Part shown: positions 35,907 through 48,033 of the stretch, piece after piece
How positions within the stretch are numbered: position 1 is the first letter of the stretch
Layout of the letters: each line of letters begins with the position of its first letter
Assembly: GCF_014805685.1 (NCBI RefSeq)
Contig: NC_060892.1
Coordinates: 14,700,990-14,764,989 of the forward strand
From: Silurus meridionalis
Lineage: Eukaryota; Chordata; Actinopteri; Siluriformes; Siluridae
Reading direction: 5' to 3'
Length of the DNA: 64,000 bases
The notes under the pieces: generated by a model
Told to the model about the DNA's origin: nothing
Databases searched by the model: none
What the model saw: only the letters and a program-made list of their open reading frames with translations
Translations under genes and position numbers: made by a program

Positions 35907-36146
35907 CAGTCAACCCCCAATAATTCGTGCTTCAGAACTTGCGGCTCGGAAAATTCGCGGGTTCTCATTTGGAACCTAAATAACAGCAAGTTGTGGATTC
36001 TCTTAAAATTTGCGAGAATCCGCAGTTGGACCGAGTGTTCAGGAACGTTAGGAATAACATTTTAAACTGTGTATACTTCCAAAATTCGAGGATGTTTGGA
36101 ACTCACGGGGGGTCTTAGAACGTATCCCCAGCAAGTTCAGTGGGAC
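35907..36146. mobile_element. pogo/Tigger-like MITE fragment
   Basis: A TA at 35905-35906 is followed by cagtcaacccccaataattc, then attcgcgggttctcatttgg and tttgcgagaatccgcagttg. CAGTNNAACC-like termini with CG-containing wordy interiors and TA targets are typical of pogo/Tigger MITEs. The right end (about aacgtatccccagcaagttc) is not a clean match to the left, so the element is truncated or the border is wrong. Confidence 0.5.
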
Positions 36147-36253
36147 CAAGTATATATAAGTATATGTTTCCTACATGTGAATAGAAATGTTAGATAGTAA
36201 GTTTAAAAAGAAATGTTGTCCATATATACTTTATTATATATGTCTCAATCAAC

Positions 36254-36752
36254 CTTTTTCTTCTATCGGCTACTCCCATTAGGGGTCACCACAGCGGCTC
36301 ATCCTTCTCCATACCTACCTGTCCTCTACATCTGCCTCTTTCACAAAACCTACCTGCATGTCTTCCCTCACCACATCCATAAACCTCCTCCTTGGTCTTC
36401 CACTTTTCCTCCTTCCTGGCAGCTCCTTCCTTAGCATTCTCCTACCAATATACCCCATGTCCCTCTTCTGCACATGTCCAAACAATTTCAATTGCGCCTC
36501 CCTCACCTTGTCTCTAAAACGTCCTACATACGCAGTCCTCTAATAAACTCATTTCTAATCCTGTCCATCGTTGTTACTCCCGATGAAAATCTCAACATCT
36601 TCAGATCTGCTACCTCCAGCTCCACCTCCTGTCTTTTACTTAATACCACTGTCTCTAATCCATACAACATCACAGATCTTACCACAGTCCTTTAAACTTT
36701 CCCTTTCACTCTCGCAGATTTTCTTCACTTCCCTAACACACTCCATTACTTT
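36254..36752 (-). mobile_element. RTE-type LINE 3' fragment, copy 1
   Basis: On the minus strand it encodes pieces of the RTE-style C-terminal domain: MREAQLKLFGHVQKRDMGYI, GRRMLRKELPGRRKSGRPRR and RFMDVVREDMQVGFVKEADV. It ends with ccgctgtggtgacccctaat, then gggagtagccgatagaagaa. The same region occurs on the plus strand at 57164-57730, and both copies begin at the phrase agtaatggag. The frame is broken upstream of MREAQ. Confidence 0.8.
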
Positions 36753-37379
36753 GCACTGTTGATTTCATGTAATTAAACTCACAGTAAAAGAGTGAAAGAA
36801 AATGATGATAAAAATAAATAATAAAAAATTTAAATAGGAAAAAAATTATTGGTCAACAATTATTGCTGTTTGTACTGCTTGTTTTTTAATAATGGTGCAA
36901 TAAACGGTAATGAATGTGACCATCATCTTGATCTACAATCTCACCTGACACAACTGATGGGCATTCTTCAAGACTCTTCTCTGTCTTGCACATAGATGGA
37001 TAATTGGGCTGCTATCTGTATGAACAGCTGAGTGACTGCCTGTCTGAAGACCCACCTCTTCACAAAGCACTTGAATTTTTTTTTCCAAAAAATCTTTGAT
37101 TTGTTCTGAGCTTGATAGAAAATTTTAACCCTGATATGCTCTATCATGAGGATGCAATATGGGCTCTATACAGACTATAAAGCATTACTGCCAAATTCTA
37201 TAAATGTAAAAGCTCTTTCTTTGCATTGACAGTAAAATGGTTTTCCAAGTCTTTGTTTTCTACAGTGGTGTTAAAAATTATCCACAGGTGCAAAAACCAC
37301 ACCGATAATGCAACAGCATGTTAGTACAAGATCAGAGATATGATCTGAGTCATTGCGCATCCAAGCAGTCAGTTGAATG
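36753..37379. other. unannotated, with possible LINE tail relic
   Basis: At about 37015-37215, gaagacccacctcttcacaa and the following aaagcattactgccaaattc recall the KTHLF end and tail of common fish LINEs. Similarity is weak. Nothing else is recognised. Confidence 0.3.
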
Positions 37380-38759
<1,380 letters not shown>

Positions 38760-40250
38760 CATATGATTTGTATTAGGGTTATGATCTGTGGAGATCGAAG
38801 CTACAGTTTGCAGCGTTTATGGTTTGGGCATTCAGGGATTTGAATTACCGCATAGGTTCATAATAAACCATAAAGATTGCTAGGATTAGAATTGAATTCT
38901 TTTGTTATTAATTCTTGGGGTCTGTTCAGATTAGAATATGGGTTTGAGTCTGTAGCTGAGGGGTAATGGGAATAGGCTTTTTTTGTGATAGATAAGCATT
39001 GGAGCCTGCAAGGATCAGGACTGATATTTTAGGATTAGGGTTGGATTCTTCTGGGATTAAAGTTGTGATCATGGAAATTGGGGTTAAGGTCAAATCAAGT
39101 CAAGTCAAGTTTATTTCTATAGCGCTTTTCACAACAGACATTGTCTCAAAGCAGCTTTACAGAAATCAACAGTTAAGGTGAATGGTGTGTATTTATCCCT
39201 GATGAGCAGCCATGGCGACTGTAGCAAGAAAAACTCCCTTAGATGTTATGAGGAAGAAACCTTGAGAGGAACCAGACTCAAAAGGGGAACCCATCCTCAT
39301 TTGGGTGACATCAAGACTGTGATTATAGTCTTTAAACAATACAGAACACTGGAGAGTGAGAACTAACATGAGCACTGGAGTGTACAGTTATAAGTAATGT
39401 TCTTTCTACAGTCTTATACAGTCATTGTGGTTATAAAACTAGGAGCTACTGAGCAACTCATAAAATAGCTTAACATTTGCGATCATCACAGATCCAACAC
39501 CAGCTTCTCCATGCCAGAGCCTTTAAACACTCCAGGATAAGATAAACCTTTATTCGTCCCACAGTGGGGAAATTTGGGTGAGGTCCAATGTCCAAACTTC
39601 ACACGTGAAGTGGGATCCAATTGGCACTGGTACGTCTCTAGATGGTACAGGAAGTTTGCGAGTTCGGCATCTACTTCTTTAAAGGTCTATAATCTTCATG
39701 AGGTGGGACGTGACTGGAGCTGGAGCAACTTCAGGATGCCTCAGGGTGGGTAGAGAAAGAGAAGCAGTGGAGAGGAATTATCTTAGAATAGAACTGGACT
39801 GTGCTAGGAGTAGGGCTGGAGTTTGCTATGATTAGGGATAGAGTTTGCATGGATAGGAGTTGAATTCTGTAGGAATTAGGATTGGAGTCTGCAGTGAATA
39901 TAGGAATCTGAAATCTGGAGAGATTAGAAAAGGAGACTGCTGGGATTATAACTGGAGATTAAAGGGATTAGGTTTGGATTCTATAAATATTAGAGTCTGG
40001 AGACATTACAAATGGAGTAAATGGATATAAGAGATGGATTCTGCTGAAATTAGTATTGGATGCTATTGTGAATAAGATTGGAGACTATTCATATTCAGGT
40101 TACTGACTGTGGAGATTAAGGTTGGATGCTGTAATGATTTCAGATATTTCTGTTGAAATCCGCAGGTATTACTCTTGGACACTATTGAGATTAGAGTTGG
40201 TAATTGCAGAGATTAGGATTGGATTCTGTAGGGATTAGTGTTGAAAGTTT
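38760..40250. repeat. degenerate minisatellite, unit about 22-33 bp, split by an insertion
   Basis: Variants of ggattaggattggagtctg recur on both sides of a transposon. Left of it: gctaggattagaattgaatt, gattagaatatgggtttgag, aggattagggttggattctt. Right of it: aggaattaggattggagtct, agggattaggtttggattct, agagattaggattggattct, agggattagtgttg. Units are strongly diverged and vary in length, so this is an old array. The interrupting element is 39091-39765. Confidence 0.7.
39091..39765 (-). mobile_element. LINE-tailed interspersed repeat (about 670 bp)
   Basis: Read on the minus strand it ends with gtttcttcctcataacatct, aagggagtttttcttgctac, agtcgccatggctgctcatc, ctgtaaagctgctttgagac, gcgctatagaaataaacttg and (acttg)n. 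A subterminal block, ccccactgtgggacgaataa with aggtttatcttatcc, lies at 39537-39580. No ORF is present, so it is a long non-coding 3' end of a LINE or a SINE-like passenger. The copy at 20424-20560 is a short piece of the same repeat. Its upper border is approximate. Confidence 0.7.
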
Positions 40251-40257
40251 AGGGGGC

Positions 40258-41516
40258 CAAGAAATATTCGGTTACTGTACTCAAGTAGATTTTTAGACTT
40301 TACTTCACTATTTATTTTTTGGACAACTTTTTACTTTTACTCATTACATTTTTACACAAATATCTGTACTTTCTACTTACATTTTCAAAACAGGCTCGTT
40401 CTGTAGTTATATTCTATTTGGTGAGGTACATTTTTGTCCTTCTCATTGCGTGCTATTTTCAGACTATAAGCCTATTTCTTGTCATTGTGCAGCTTTTTCA
40501 ACCTACCACTGTTGTATCATTTCCTAGCTATCACACACCACAGATGTAGACTAGTGTATGACGCTAATAATGAGCAGTCAGAAGGAAACAAGAAGTCTGG
40601 GGTTAACATGGATGAGATAGAGGGAGTCAGCGAAGTAACATGACGGAGGAAAGAGACATACCTCATCACCTGATCATCATAATTTTTTCTCTGCTTGTGT
40701 TCTATGGTGGTTGTTCAGCCTGAATACATTTATTAGGTAAAAACATTTTTAATTTGTTTTGTATTAATATATCAATCAAGGCTGTCAAAATGCAAATTAA
40801 TTTTAATGGCACTAAAAATAATTAATAACAACAAAATGTTGTTACTTTGTAAAGTAAAGAAAACAGACAGGGGGCGCTTTCTGTCGTCTCTGTCTCCTCT
40901 CTTCACAGACACACATATAAAACAATTTAAATCTCAGAGAATACTTGCCTCACAGACATAATAAATATATGTATAGAAAGCTCAAAAAGTCTACATTTAA
41001 ATAAATCAATTCACATCGAATACAAATATTCTCTGATTATGTAATCCGTATGAAAGTTATAAAAGGTGCAGTTTCTTCAGTATCACCTCATTGAACGTCC
41101 GTGTGAAAACATAGCAAAGGTTCTGTTTGGTGTCCTGATAATTTACGTAATTTAAAACACCATAGTTACTTTTACAAGAATATTTTTTCTTCATGCTCTA
41201 TGTTGAATTTGGTTTTACAAATAATAAACATGCAACATGCCCATGTTGATTAGAGTATAAAAAATTGAAAAGTATTAATTTAAGGAACATTTAGAACATT
41301 GTGATCAAATATTTTAATCGAATGACAGCCCTAATAATAAAATGACACAGTTACCACTGTGACACTTAAACAGGTAGTAGTAATGGCTACTTTTTTTTAC
41401 GTCGAAGCCCAAATTTCTTTAATTTAACTTGAGTTCAACAGTATAGTCAGTACTTTAACTTTTACCTGAGTATTGTTTAAACATAAGTATCTGTACTTCT
41501 ACTTTCATCACCTCTG
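40258..41516 (-). mobile_element. hAT-type element, relative of 30565-31095, with a nested MITE
   Basis: Left part: ggttactgtactcaagtaga and tttttacttttactcattac. Right end: ctgtacttctactttcatca then cctctg. These are the reverse complement of the family at 30565-31095. Both also share the central phrases ttcaacctaccactgttgta and atttcctagctatcacac. The left terminus is eroded and the target duplication is not clear. A 554-bp MITE at 40779-41332 interrupts it. Confidence 0.75.
40779..41332. mobile_element. nested MITE with AAGGCTGTCA/AGGGCTGTCA termini
   Basis: It starts aaggctgtcaaaatgcaaat and ends attttaatcgaatgacagccct (last 12 bases atgacagccct plus one), giving inverted AGGGCTGTCA-like termini. 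This is the style of another common fish hAT-like MITE. Insertion into the older element at 40258-41516 sets the relative age. No target duplication is evident. Confidence 0.65.
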
Positions 41517-43204
41517 CTCTGAACTCAGTTACCCCTGGAAGCCAGTAAAGTAATGCACTGATGTACACTTATGAACTACGAATTCTCCGCTAGTTTAAAG
41601 ACACAATGCCAAAATCCTTTGCTTAGTAGCCTGAAGAAAAATCGAATTAAAGGTAAAGTTATCGAATCATGACATTGCTTTTTCGAAGCCTAATTCACTG
41701 AGTTGAAACATTATGCCTTGATGGTCTCAGATAACCCAATCAAGTCTGGGCTGTAACAGCAACTTCCAAGCTTTAGAGTAAATGAGAACAAAATCGATGT
41801 AGAAGAGGCACCAGCATTCTGACTCTTGATGGTTTAATAATTCAGACTTGCATTTACTGAAATCAGAGAGTCTGAATGATTAACCAAGCGTGCCTGACTT
41901 TCTCAGAACCTCCAGACCTATTCTAGCTTTTCTCTTACATGAAGAAATATTGTTTACCATTGTTTTATTACATATTAGAATAAAATTTCTGATTTAGCAA
42001 GGTAGAAGACACAAATACCTTCCAATGCAAAGGTAAATTATCTTCAAATCAGGTTGGTGATGGATATTTTCCTATAACAGCATATTCCCAAGCTCTTTTA
42101 AGTTATCTGAAGTCTCACAAATGCTCACCGCTTCAGTGATGCGATTTCTCCAATCCTATTTTGTTCTCCAGTTTGAAACTCCCTTCAGAAAAGTGAGGAA
42201 AGGTTTGCAGACGCTGTGCAAATTGAGGTCACAAAACAATACGGATCAGCACTGAGTAAAAGTCAGAGAGAGAGAAAGAGAAAGAGAGAGACTGATAGGC
42301 AAGTGCTAATGAAGACACTAATGGGGTCAAGAAAGTCAGACTTCAACAAGGCACATGAGGACAGAGAGGTGCAGAAGTGCTATTGTCAGGTATTACATCA
42401 ATATAAAACCAGCTGTCATGTTGGCCAACGAAGTGTACAATGGCAAATGCAGGAAATCCTGAACTTCTTGTAGTATATTTGAATGCCTGAATAAATCCAT
42501 CAGTTTGATGTAATGTCAAGAGCTGAGTCTGTAAAATACGCAGAACAACCTGGCTGCTCGATGTCTGAGACATTCACTTTAAAATACTTATGTCTTTACT
42601 GTCAATCCATCAGTCAGAATAACACAATACAGGTATATATTTAGATCCAGTAAAAAAAAAAAACCCAGAGATTCAAAAACATCAGGAGAGCCAGTGATGG
42701 AAGGTGAAGTCATCACTGTATGATGCTAGATTGCACTGTCTAGCCTGAGATGTCATAGTCCATTAGGTAATATGATACTAATGCCTTCTCTTAGCAATAT
42801 ACTCCCCATCCATTTATTTATAATAGTCTTCTTTTTTTAGAATCAATTGCTTTGCTATACTGTATATGACTAATCACTCGAACACTCTGTAAATCATATT
42901 GTATATAATATTGGCTGTAAAGCATAGTTTTACAAGAAAAGGTTTATTTATACATTCAGCTGTTTGGCTGTCTATTAAAACAAAAATTCATATAAACAAA
43001 GACATTTTAGCATTTAGGATATATATATAAAACTTATATATAAGTATATAAGTACTTAAAACTCATACTTAATTTACTCAAAAATATTTGTAGTAGAAAC
43101 TATCTCAATCTTCATCTTAAATCCTGTCAAATTAATTAACTTTCTATACTTTCTATAATTCTTTTGTAATTTTTTGTTTTTTGTTTGTTTTGTAGTTATA
43201 TTTA
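41517..43204. other. unannotated upstream sequence
   Basis: No gene is recognised. There is a GA-rich patch at about 42267-42292 and an A12 run near 42653. Confidence 0.4.
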
Positions 43205-43205
43205 G

Positions 43206-43254
<49 letters not shown>
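43205..43254. repeat. (AGTT)n tetranucleotide microsatellite
   Basis: About 12 AGTT units. Confidence 0.95.
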
Positions 43255-43255
<1 letters not shown>

Positions 43256-44674
43256 CATTTAATGTCATGAAACAAGCATGAAAGTTGTTTTCTGTTATTA
43301 CCTATAGCTATAATGAGGGCTAATAATAAAGCTAATAAGACAACAAAAAAATAATTCTGCTAATAAAACAAAAAGCGCTGACAGTGGAGACTCCTTCCAC
43401 AAATGCAATATAAACAGCTGTTAAGGGAAAACATTATTATACACATTTAAAAGTCCCTGTGAATTAGTTGCTATTAAACAACCAAACAAACCATTAAGTA
43501 GTGTACTTGGGCCAATCAGATTCAAGAATTCAACAGCACTGTGGTGTAAATATTAAACAGACTACACAGAAAAAATATTTTTACTAAATAAGTGCAAATC
43601 TGTAAATTTGCCCATATATGATATCTGGAAAATAAAGTTCATTCCAGACAACAATAAAATACAAACTGAATTTGGTTAAAACAAGAGAATATTAAAATCT
43701 ATCGCAATACTAACATTATATAAACATGAATTAATAGAAAACAAATTATAAACATTTATTTTAAATGTTAAATTAACAGCTCAGCAAAAATACCTTTCCT
43801 ATTCAGGTATAAATGAAGAAGGGAAGGGGGGGGGTGGCTAAGCAGAAAGCAAACAATTAAAGGGGAAACATGCAGACTAAGACATCATTTGTAAGATTTT
43901 GTGTTATTCTACTCAATAAAATAAAATGTACTTTTTTTTTACCTGTTGCACGACCTTGTGAAAGTCCTTTGTGCTGTTAAACGCTGCAGGACCCGATGTG
44001 AGAGAAATTCTCCTTCCCTCCATCGCTGAGATCTGCTTTACACTTCAAAAGCAGAAGAGGCAAAGTCAGAGACAAGAAGGCTCCCAGACTCAAATCTGAT
44101 TTAATTAAATCTGAAGAAAAGGGGAAATCAATCGCAATGAAAGCCTTGTTATGCTGTAACTGCGGGTCTGTGGACTGGCGAGCACCTCACTGCTTGTAAT
44201 TTTGTGCTTCATCAATGTTAAGGATTTAGGCCGCACTTTGATGCTCTTATGCTGAGCATTTTCTCTCTCTCTCTCTCTCTCTAAACCACCCCCCTCCCTC
44301 TCACTCTGTCTACCAAACATCAAATGCTGCAGTATACGAAGCTCTGTTCTGTCTCCAAATGTTGCCTTCTAGCCCTTTCCCGTGCAGCAGTCTCAAGTTG
44401 CTTATAAAGCTTTTTTCTCCCTTCAAAATCAATTAGAGTGAATTTCTCATTAAACCATTTCAGTTTATTTCTTAGATTGGAATCTTCTCAAAAGCAGAAT
44501 ACATCAACATTTACAGAGATTAATGGTAATACAGGTATCAATCACCACATCCCATACCGTACTTGTATCCTCTTATTCATCAAAAAAATTATTTGAATAA
44601 ACCAATATCAAGTTGGTATTCAGTATGTAGAAGTGATAAACAAGTTACAACATAACATAGAAGCAATCTAGACC
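43255..44674. other. unannotated upstream sequence
   Basis: Nothing gene-like is recognised. A short (CT)n lies at about 44261-44282. Confidence 0.4.
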
Positions 44675-44676
44675 TA

Positions 44677-45514
44677 CACTATATGGACAAAAGTATTGGG
44701 ACATCTAAATTTTCCAGCCATATGTGGTTCTTCCCCAAACTTTACTTCAAAGTTGGAGGAGCACAATTGTATAGGATGTCTTTAAATGCGGTAGCATTAA
44801 ATTGTTCCTTTACTTGAACTAGGAGACCCAAATCTGTTCCAGCATGACAATTCCCCTGTGCGTTTCTTGGAGATATTTTACACTGTTTTGAGTGGAAGAT
44901 CTTAAGTGGCCTGATATAGAGTTCTGACCTCACCATGCTGAACACCTTTGGGATGAACTGAAATGCCGACTGCACCCCAGACCTCTTCACTCTTCATCAC
45001 TACCTGACTTCACTAACACCCATGTGGCTAAATGAGCTCAAATCTCCATAACCACACTCCACAACCAAAATTTAGTGGAACATTTTCCAGAAGAGTGGAG
45101 CTTTTAACGGCAAATAATGACCAAATTGGGATATTCAAAAAGCACATACAAATCTTATTGTCAGGTGTCCACATTGCTATTGCTTTTTTGCACAAACCCT
45201 TTTGTTTACATTTTGTTAAACTACAAGGTACACTCCTGTACTCTTTTACACAGCACACTATGAAATATACAGCAGGTTTACTGGTAGCGCTATTTTGTGT
45301 TTTGTGTATTTGTCCTACACTGTCTTGTGTTGTCTTGCACTGTCTGTCTTGCACTGTTTGCACCAGGTTGGCCAAAATGCACTTTATGTGGCAAGGACAC
45401 TTATTAGTTCTTACCTCTGTGTTTCTCTGTTATGTAGCTTTATATTGTTTATGTAGCACCAGGGTTGAGGAGGAATAAAGCTTCTTAACTTCTCAAACTT
45501 TTGTTCATATAGTG
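44677..45514 (+). mobile_element. Tc1/mariner-type element with TA duplication, interrupted by a LINE
   Basis: It starts cactatatggacaaaagtat and ends acttttgttcatatagtg, which reads cactatatgaacaaaagt in reverse complement. TA dinucleotides flank it at 44675-44676 and 45515-45516. Inside, the plus strand keeps gaacacctttgggatgaact, encoding the EHLWDEL-like block around the third catalytic residue of Tc1-type DDE transposases, with stops nearby. It is a dead, mostly non-autonomous derivative. The right end is split by a LINE 3' end at 45174-45493. Confidence 0.85.
45174..45493 (+). mobile_element. 5'-truncated LINE 3' end nested in the Tc1-type element
   Basis: It matches the 3' UTR of the LINE at 6901-7403: acagcaggtttactggtagc, tttgtgttttgtgtatttgt, the cactgtcttgtgttgtcttg array, atgcactttatgtggcaagg, agcaccagggttgaggagga and ataaagcttcttaact. 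It sits between tcaggtgtccaca and caaacttttg, which are adjacent in the uninterrupted transposon. About 320 bp remain, all non-coding. Confidence 0.8.
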
Positions 45515-45849
45515 TATTTCATTATTAATTATTGGAATCAAAAAACCTTGGATTCCAACACAGTGAAGCAAACAATTTTTTTTTTCTTTACATTTGAATA
45601 TCAGAAGTGTTTCTCTGAAGTGAAAACCAAACATAACCAATATAACTAGTTAATTAGCTAGCTAGCAATCTACAAGTACATGGGCAGGAGCACGCATCCG
45701 TGTGCCTTTCATTTTATTCAAATTGGTGAAACATGAACAGAGCTAAATAAATAGCACCATGATGCCACTGATTGCTTTGTACTAAATAGGTTACTTATTG
45801 AGTAACAAAAAAAATCTTTATGTATTTATGGTAGATAGAAACTGCTAGA
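45515..45849. other. unannotated upstream sequence
   Basis: Nothing recognisable. Confidence 0.4.
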
Positions 45850-46100
45850 ACAGTGAGTCTCCAACCTTTTTGTGAGTAAAAAAATCTGGAGAACTACTTG
45901 TTTGATATATGCCAAATCTTTTATTAACAATTCTGGAAAATAACCATTTTAGAGACCACTGTGAAGAGTATATAATAAAAGACATTGTAAAAAGATTTGT
46001 TTTCTCACTAGCAAGGTCTCTATGATTTGTTTTCTCACTAGCAAGGTCTCTATAAAAAGAAAAAAAAGGTTCCGTTTTTATAATATACACACTTTGGGGT
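45850..46100. mobile_element. hAT-like relic related to 52730-53448
   Basis: cagtgagtctccaacctttt and gagaactacttgtttgatat resemble the CAGGGGTCACCAACCTTTTT opening and the gctaccagtttgatacacaa phrase of the hAT element at 52730. No right terminus is recognisable. An exact 30-bp tandem duplication at 45994-46053 lies inside. Confidence 0.5.
45994..46053. repeat. exact 30-bp tandem duplication
   Basis: The unit gatttgttttctcactagca plus aggtctctat occurs twice without a mismatch (45994-46023 and 46024-46053), so it is recent or artefactual. Confidence 0.95.
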
Positions 46101-47462
46101 ATTATTTTAAGATACGTTTGGAGAGTCGTTGTAATGGGTCGCTTGCAGTTAATTGCTGATTGATGTAAGAAGTAGTGCTATTGATAGTGATACAGAGAAA
46201 TCCATTAACTCACTGACTCTCTGCATTAGAGCTAAGGGAAGCCTGGATGTTTGCCAGTGTATCATTGCAGAATAATGAAACAGGATCCTTTCCAAAAGGC
46301 TTTTATGCTACTAGTTTGTGAATATGAGTAGTAATTAGGGACTTTTTTCTGTGTCTGCATATGGGCCTGTATATATGAAGGTCTACAGTATATCAAATTA
46401 TTCTAGATGTCTAGTAGAAATTACTGTTATAAAATAAGCGTCCTGATGGCACTCATTAATGGAGAGTTATTTACTTTTACTTGTGATGGGGCAAAAACAT
46501 AAAGCGTTTACTGACACATGGTATTTATACATGTAACATGCAGCTATTTGTAGTAATTAATAAAAAAAAAATATTTAGCACCATTTTCAAATTTAAAGAT
46601 GTTTACAAAATGCATGAAAAAAGCTTTTCATTGGGCATTTTGCCTTTCTCCCCTCAGTCAATCCTCATTCAAAAGAAAATGGCCTTATTTTCATTAATCA
46701 GCTAAATGCATTCTCTTTTACTTTTGGTTTTCAAAATAATACTGCGTGTACCGCATATAGATTCAGGAGTGCGTTATTCAGAGCATTCAGCACTTCAGCA
46801 CTAGCACTTTATCAGTGACTGACAGTACTAAGAGGAAGGTTATCCTCAGATGGCAGGTCTAAGCATTTCCTTTTGATCCAGGTAAGATAAAGGAAGCCCA
46901 GAATCATACGGTTATATAGTGTTAGACATCTGCATACCTTGTAGAGGATGATAGAGCTTAATGACATCTTGTATATCTGTCATGTTGTGGAAAGATTTAA
47001 AGTGATACGCTGTGATTGGTCAGTACTGCATGGTAAATGAGGCTGAAGACATCGGATGAAGCATCAAACATAACTAGTCCTGGTGAAGTGACCCACAGGA
47101 TAGAGATGTTCATATGTGTCAATGAATGAATGTCCATGAGATTTTTAAAGCATGTAATTTTCCCTTCCTATACAAAACCTTTATTAGTCTGGTTGGGTAG
47201 TTACTTCTCCCTCTGGAGGTGCAAACTGCAAACCATAAAAGACAATAGTAAAGATTATACTAAAAAATACCTACAACCAGTTGTTTCATATTTACAGTAA
47301 TAAAAGTTATTCTATCCAACAATGTTTCATTCGTGTTCATTTTACAACTAATCATGACCAGTGGTTCAATTTGTCTGTGTTCTTGATAGACATTATATAA
47401 TGCTAAATACTATAAAAAATTAAAAAAAAAAAACATTGTATACAGTATATTATATATATATA
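46101..47462. other. unannotated upstream sequence
   Basis: No exon or repeat family is recognised over about 1.35 kb. Confidence 0.4.
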
Positions 47463-47477
47463 CCCTAACCCTAACCC
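47463..47477. repeat. telomere-like (CCCTAA)2CCC
   Basis: Two and a half perfect vertebrate telomere hexamers lie between a TA-rich stretch and the broken left end of a Tc1-type element. Confidence 0.9.
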
Positions 47478-47968
47478 ATGACTATGAAAATTGTAGAGTC
47501 ACACTGAAGGCATCAAGGGTTATTTGACCAAGAAGGAGAGTGATGGGGTGCTGCGCCAGATGACCTGGCCTCCACAGTCACCGGACCTGAACCCAATCGA
47601 GATGGTTTAGGGGTGAGATGGACCGCAGAGTGAAGGCAAAAGGGCCAACAAGTGCCAAGCATCTCTCAGGGAACTCCTTCAAGACTGTTGGAAGACCATT
47701 TCAGGTGACTACCTCTTGAAGCTCATCAAGAGAATGCCAAGAGTGTTCAAAGCAGTAATCAAAGCAAAAGGTGGCTACTTTGAAGAACCTAGAATATGAC
47801 ATTTTTCAGTTGTTTCAAACTTTTTTGTTATGTATATAATTCCATATATAATTCCACATGTGTTAATTCATAGTTTTGATGCCTTCAGTGTGAATCTACA
47901 ATTTTCATAGTCATGAAAATAAAGAAAACTCTTTGAATGAAAAGGTGTGTCCAAACTTTTGGTCTGTA

Positions 47969-47970
<2 letters not shown>
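47478..47970 (+). mobile_element. Tc1-type transposon, internal deletion derivative
   Basis: About 39 bp of the left inverted repeat (atgactatgaaaattgtaga to cactgaaggcatcaa) is fused to the end of the transposase gene. Its reverse complement is present in the right repeat at about 47876-47915. The right end is intact (gtgtccaaacttttggtctg, tactgta). From 47517 the plus strand reads KKESDGVLRQMTWPPQSPDL then NPIE, with E as the third catalytic residue of the DDE triad. A one-base insertion near 47609 shifts the frame; the remaining frame runs to KAKGGYFEEPRI. The first two thirds of the gene are missing. Confidence 0.9.

Positions 47971-48020
<50 letters not shown>
47971..48020. repeat. (TA)n microsatellite
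   Basis: About 24 TA units starting exactly at the right end of the Tc1-type element. Confidence 0.95.

Positions 48021-48033
<13 letters not shown>

Noticed and set aside
47463..47477. A chromosome end or large interstitial telomere block
   Set aside because: There are only two and a half hexamers, with ordinary sequence on both sides.
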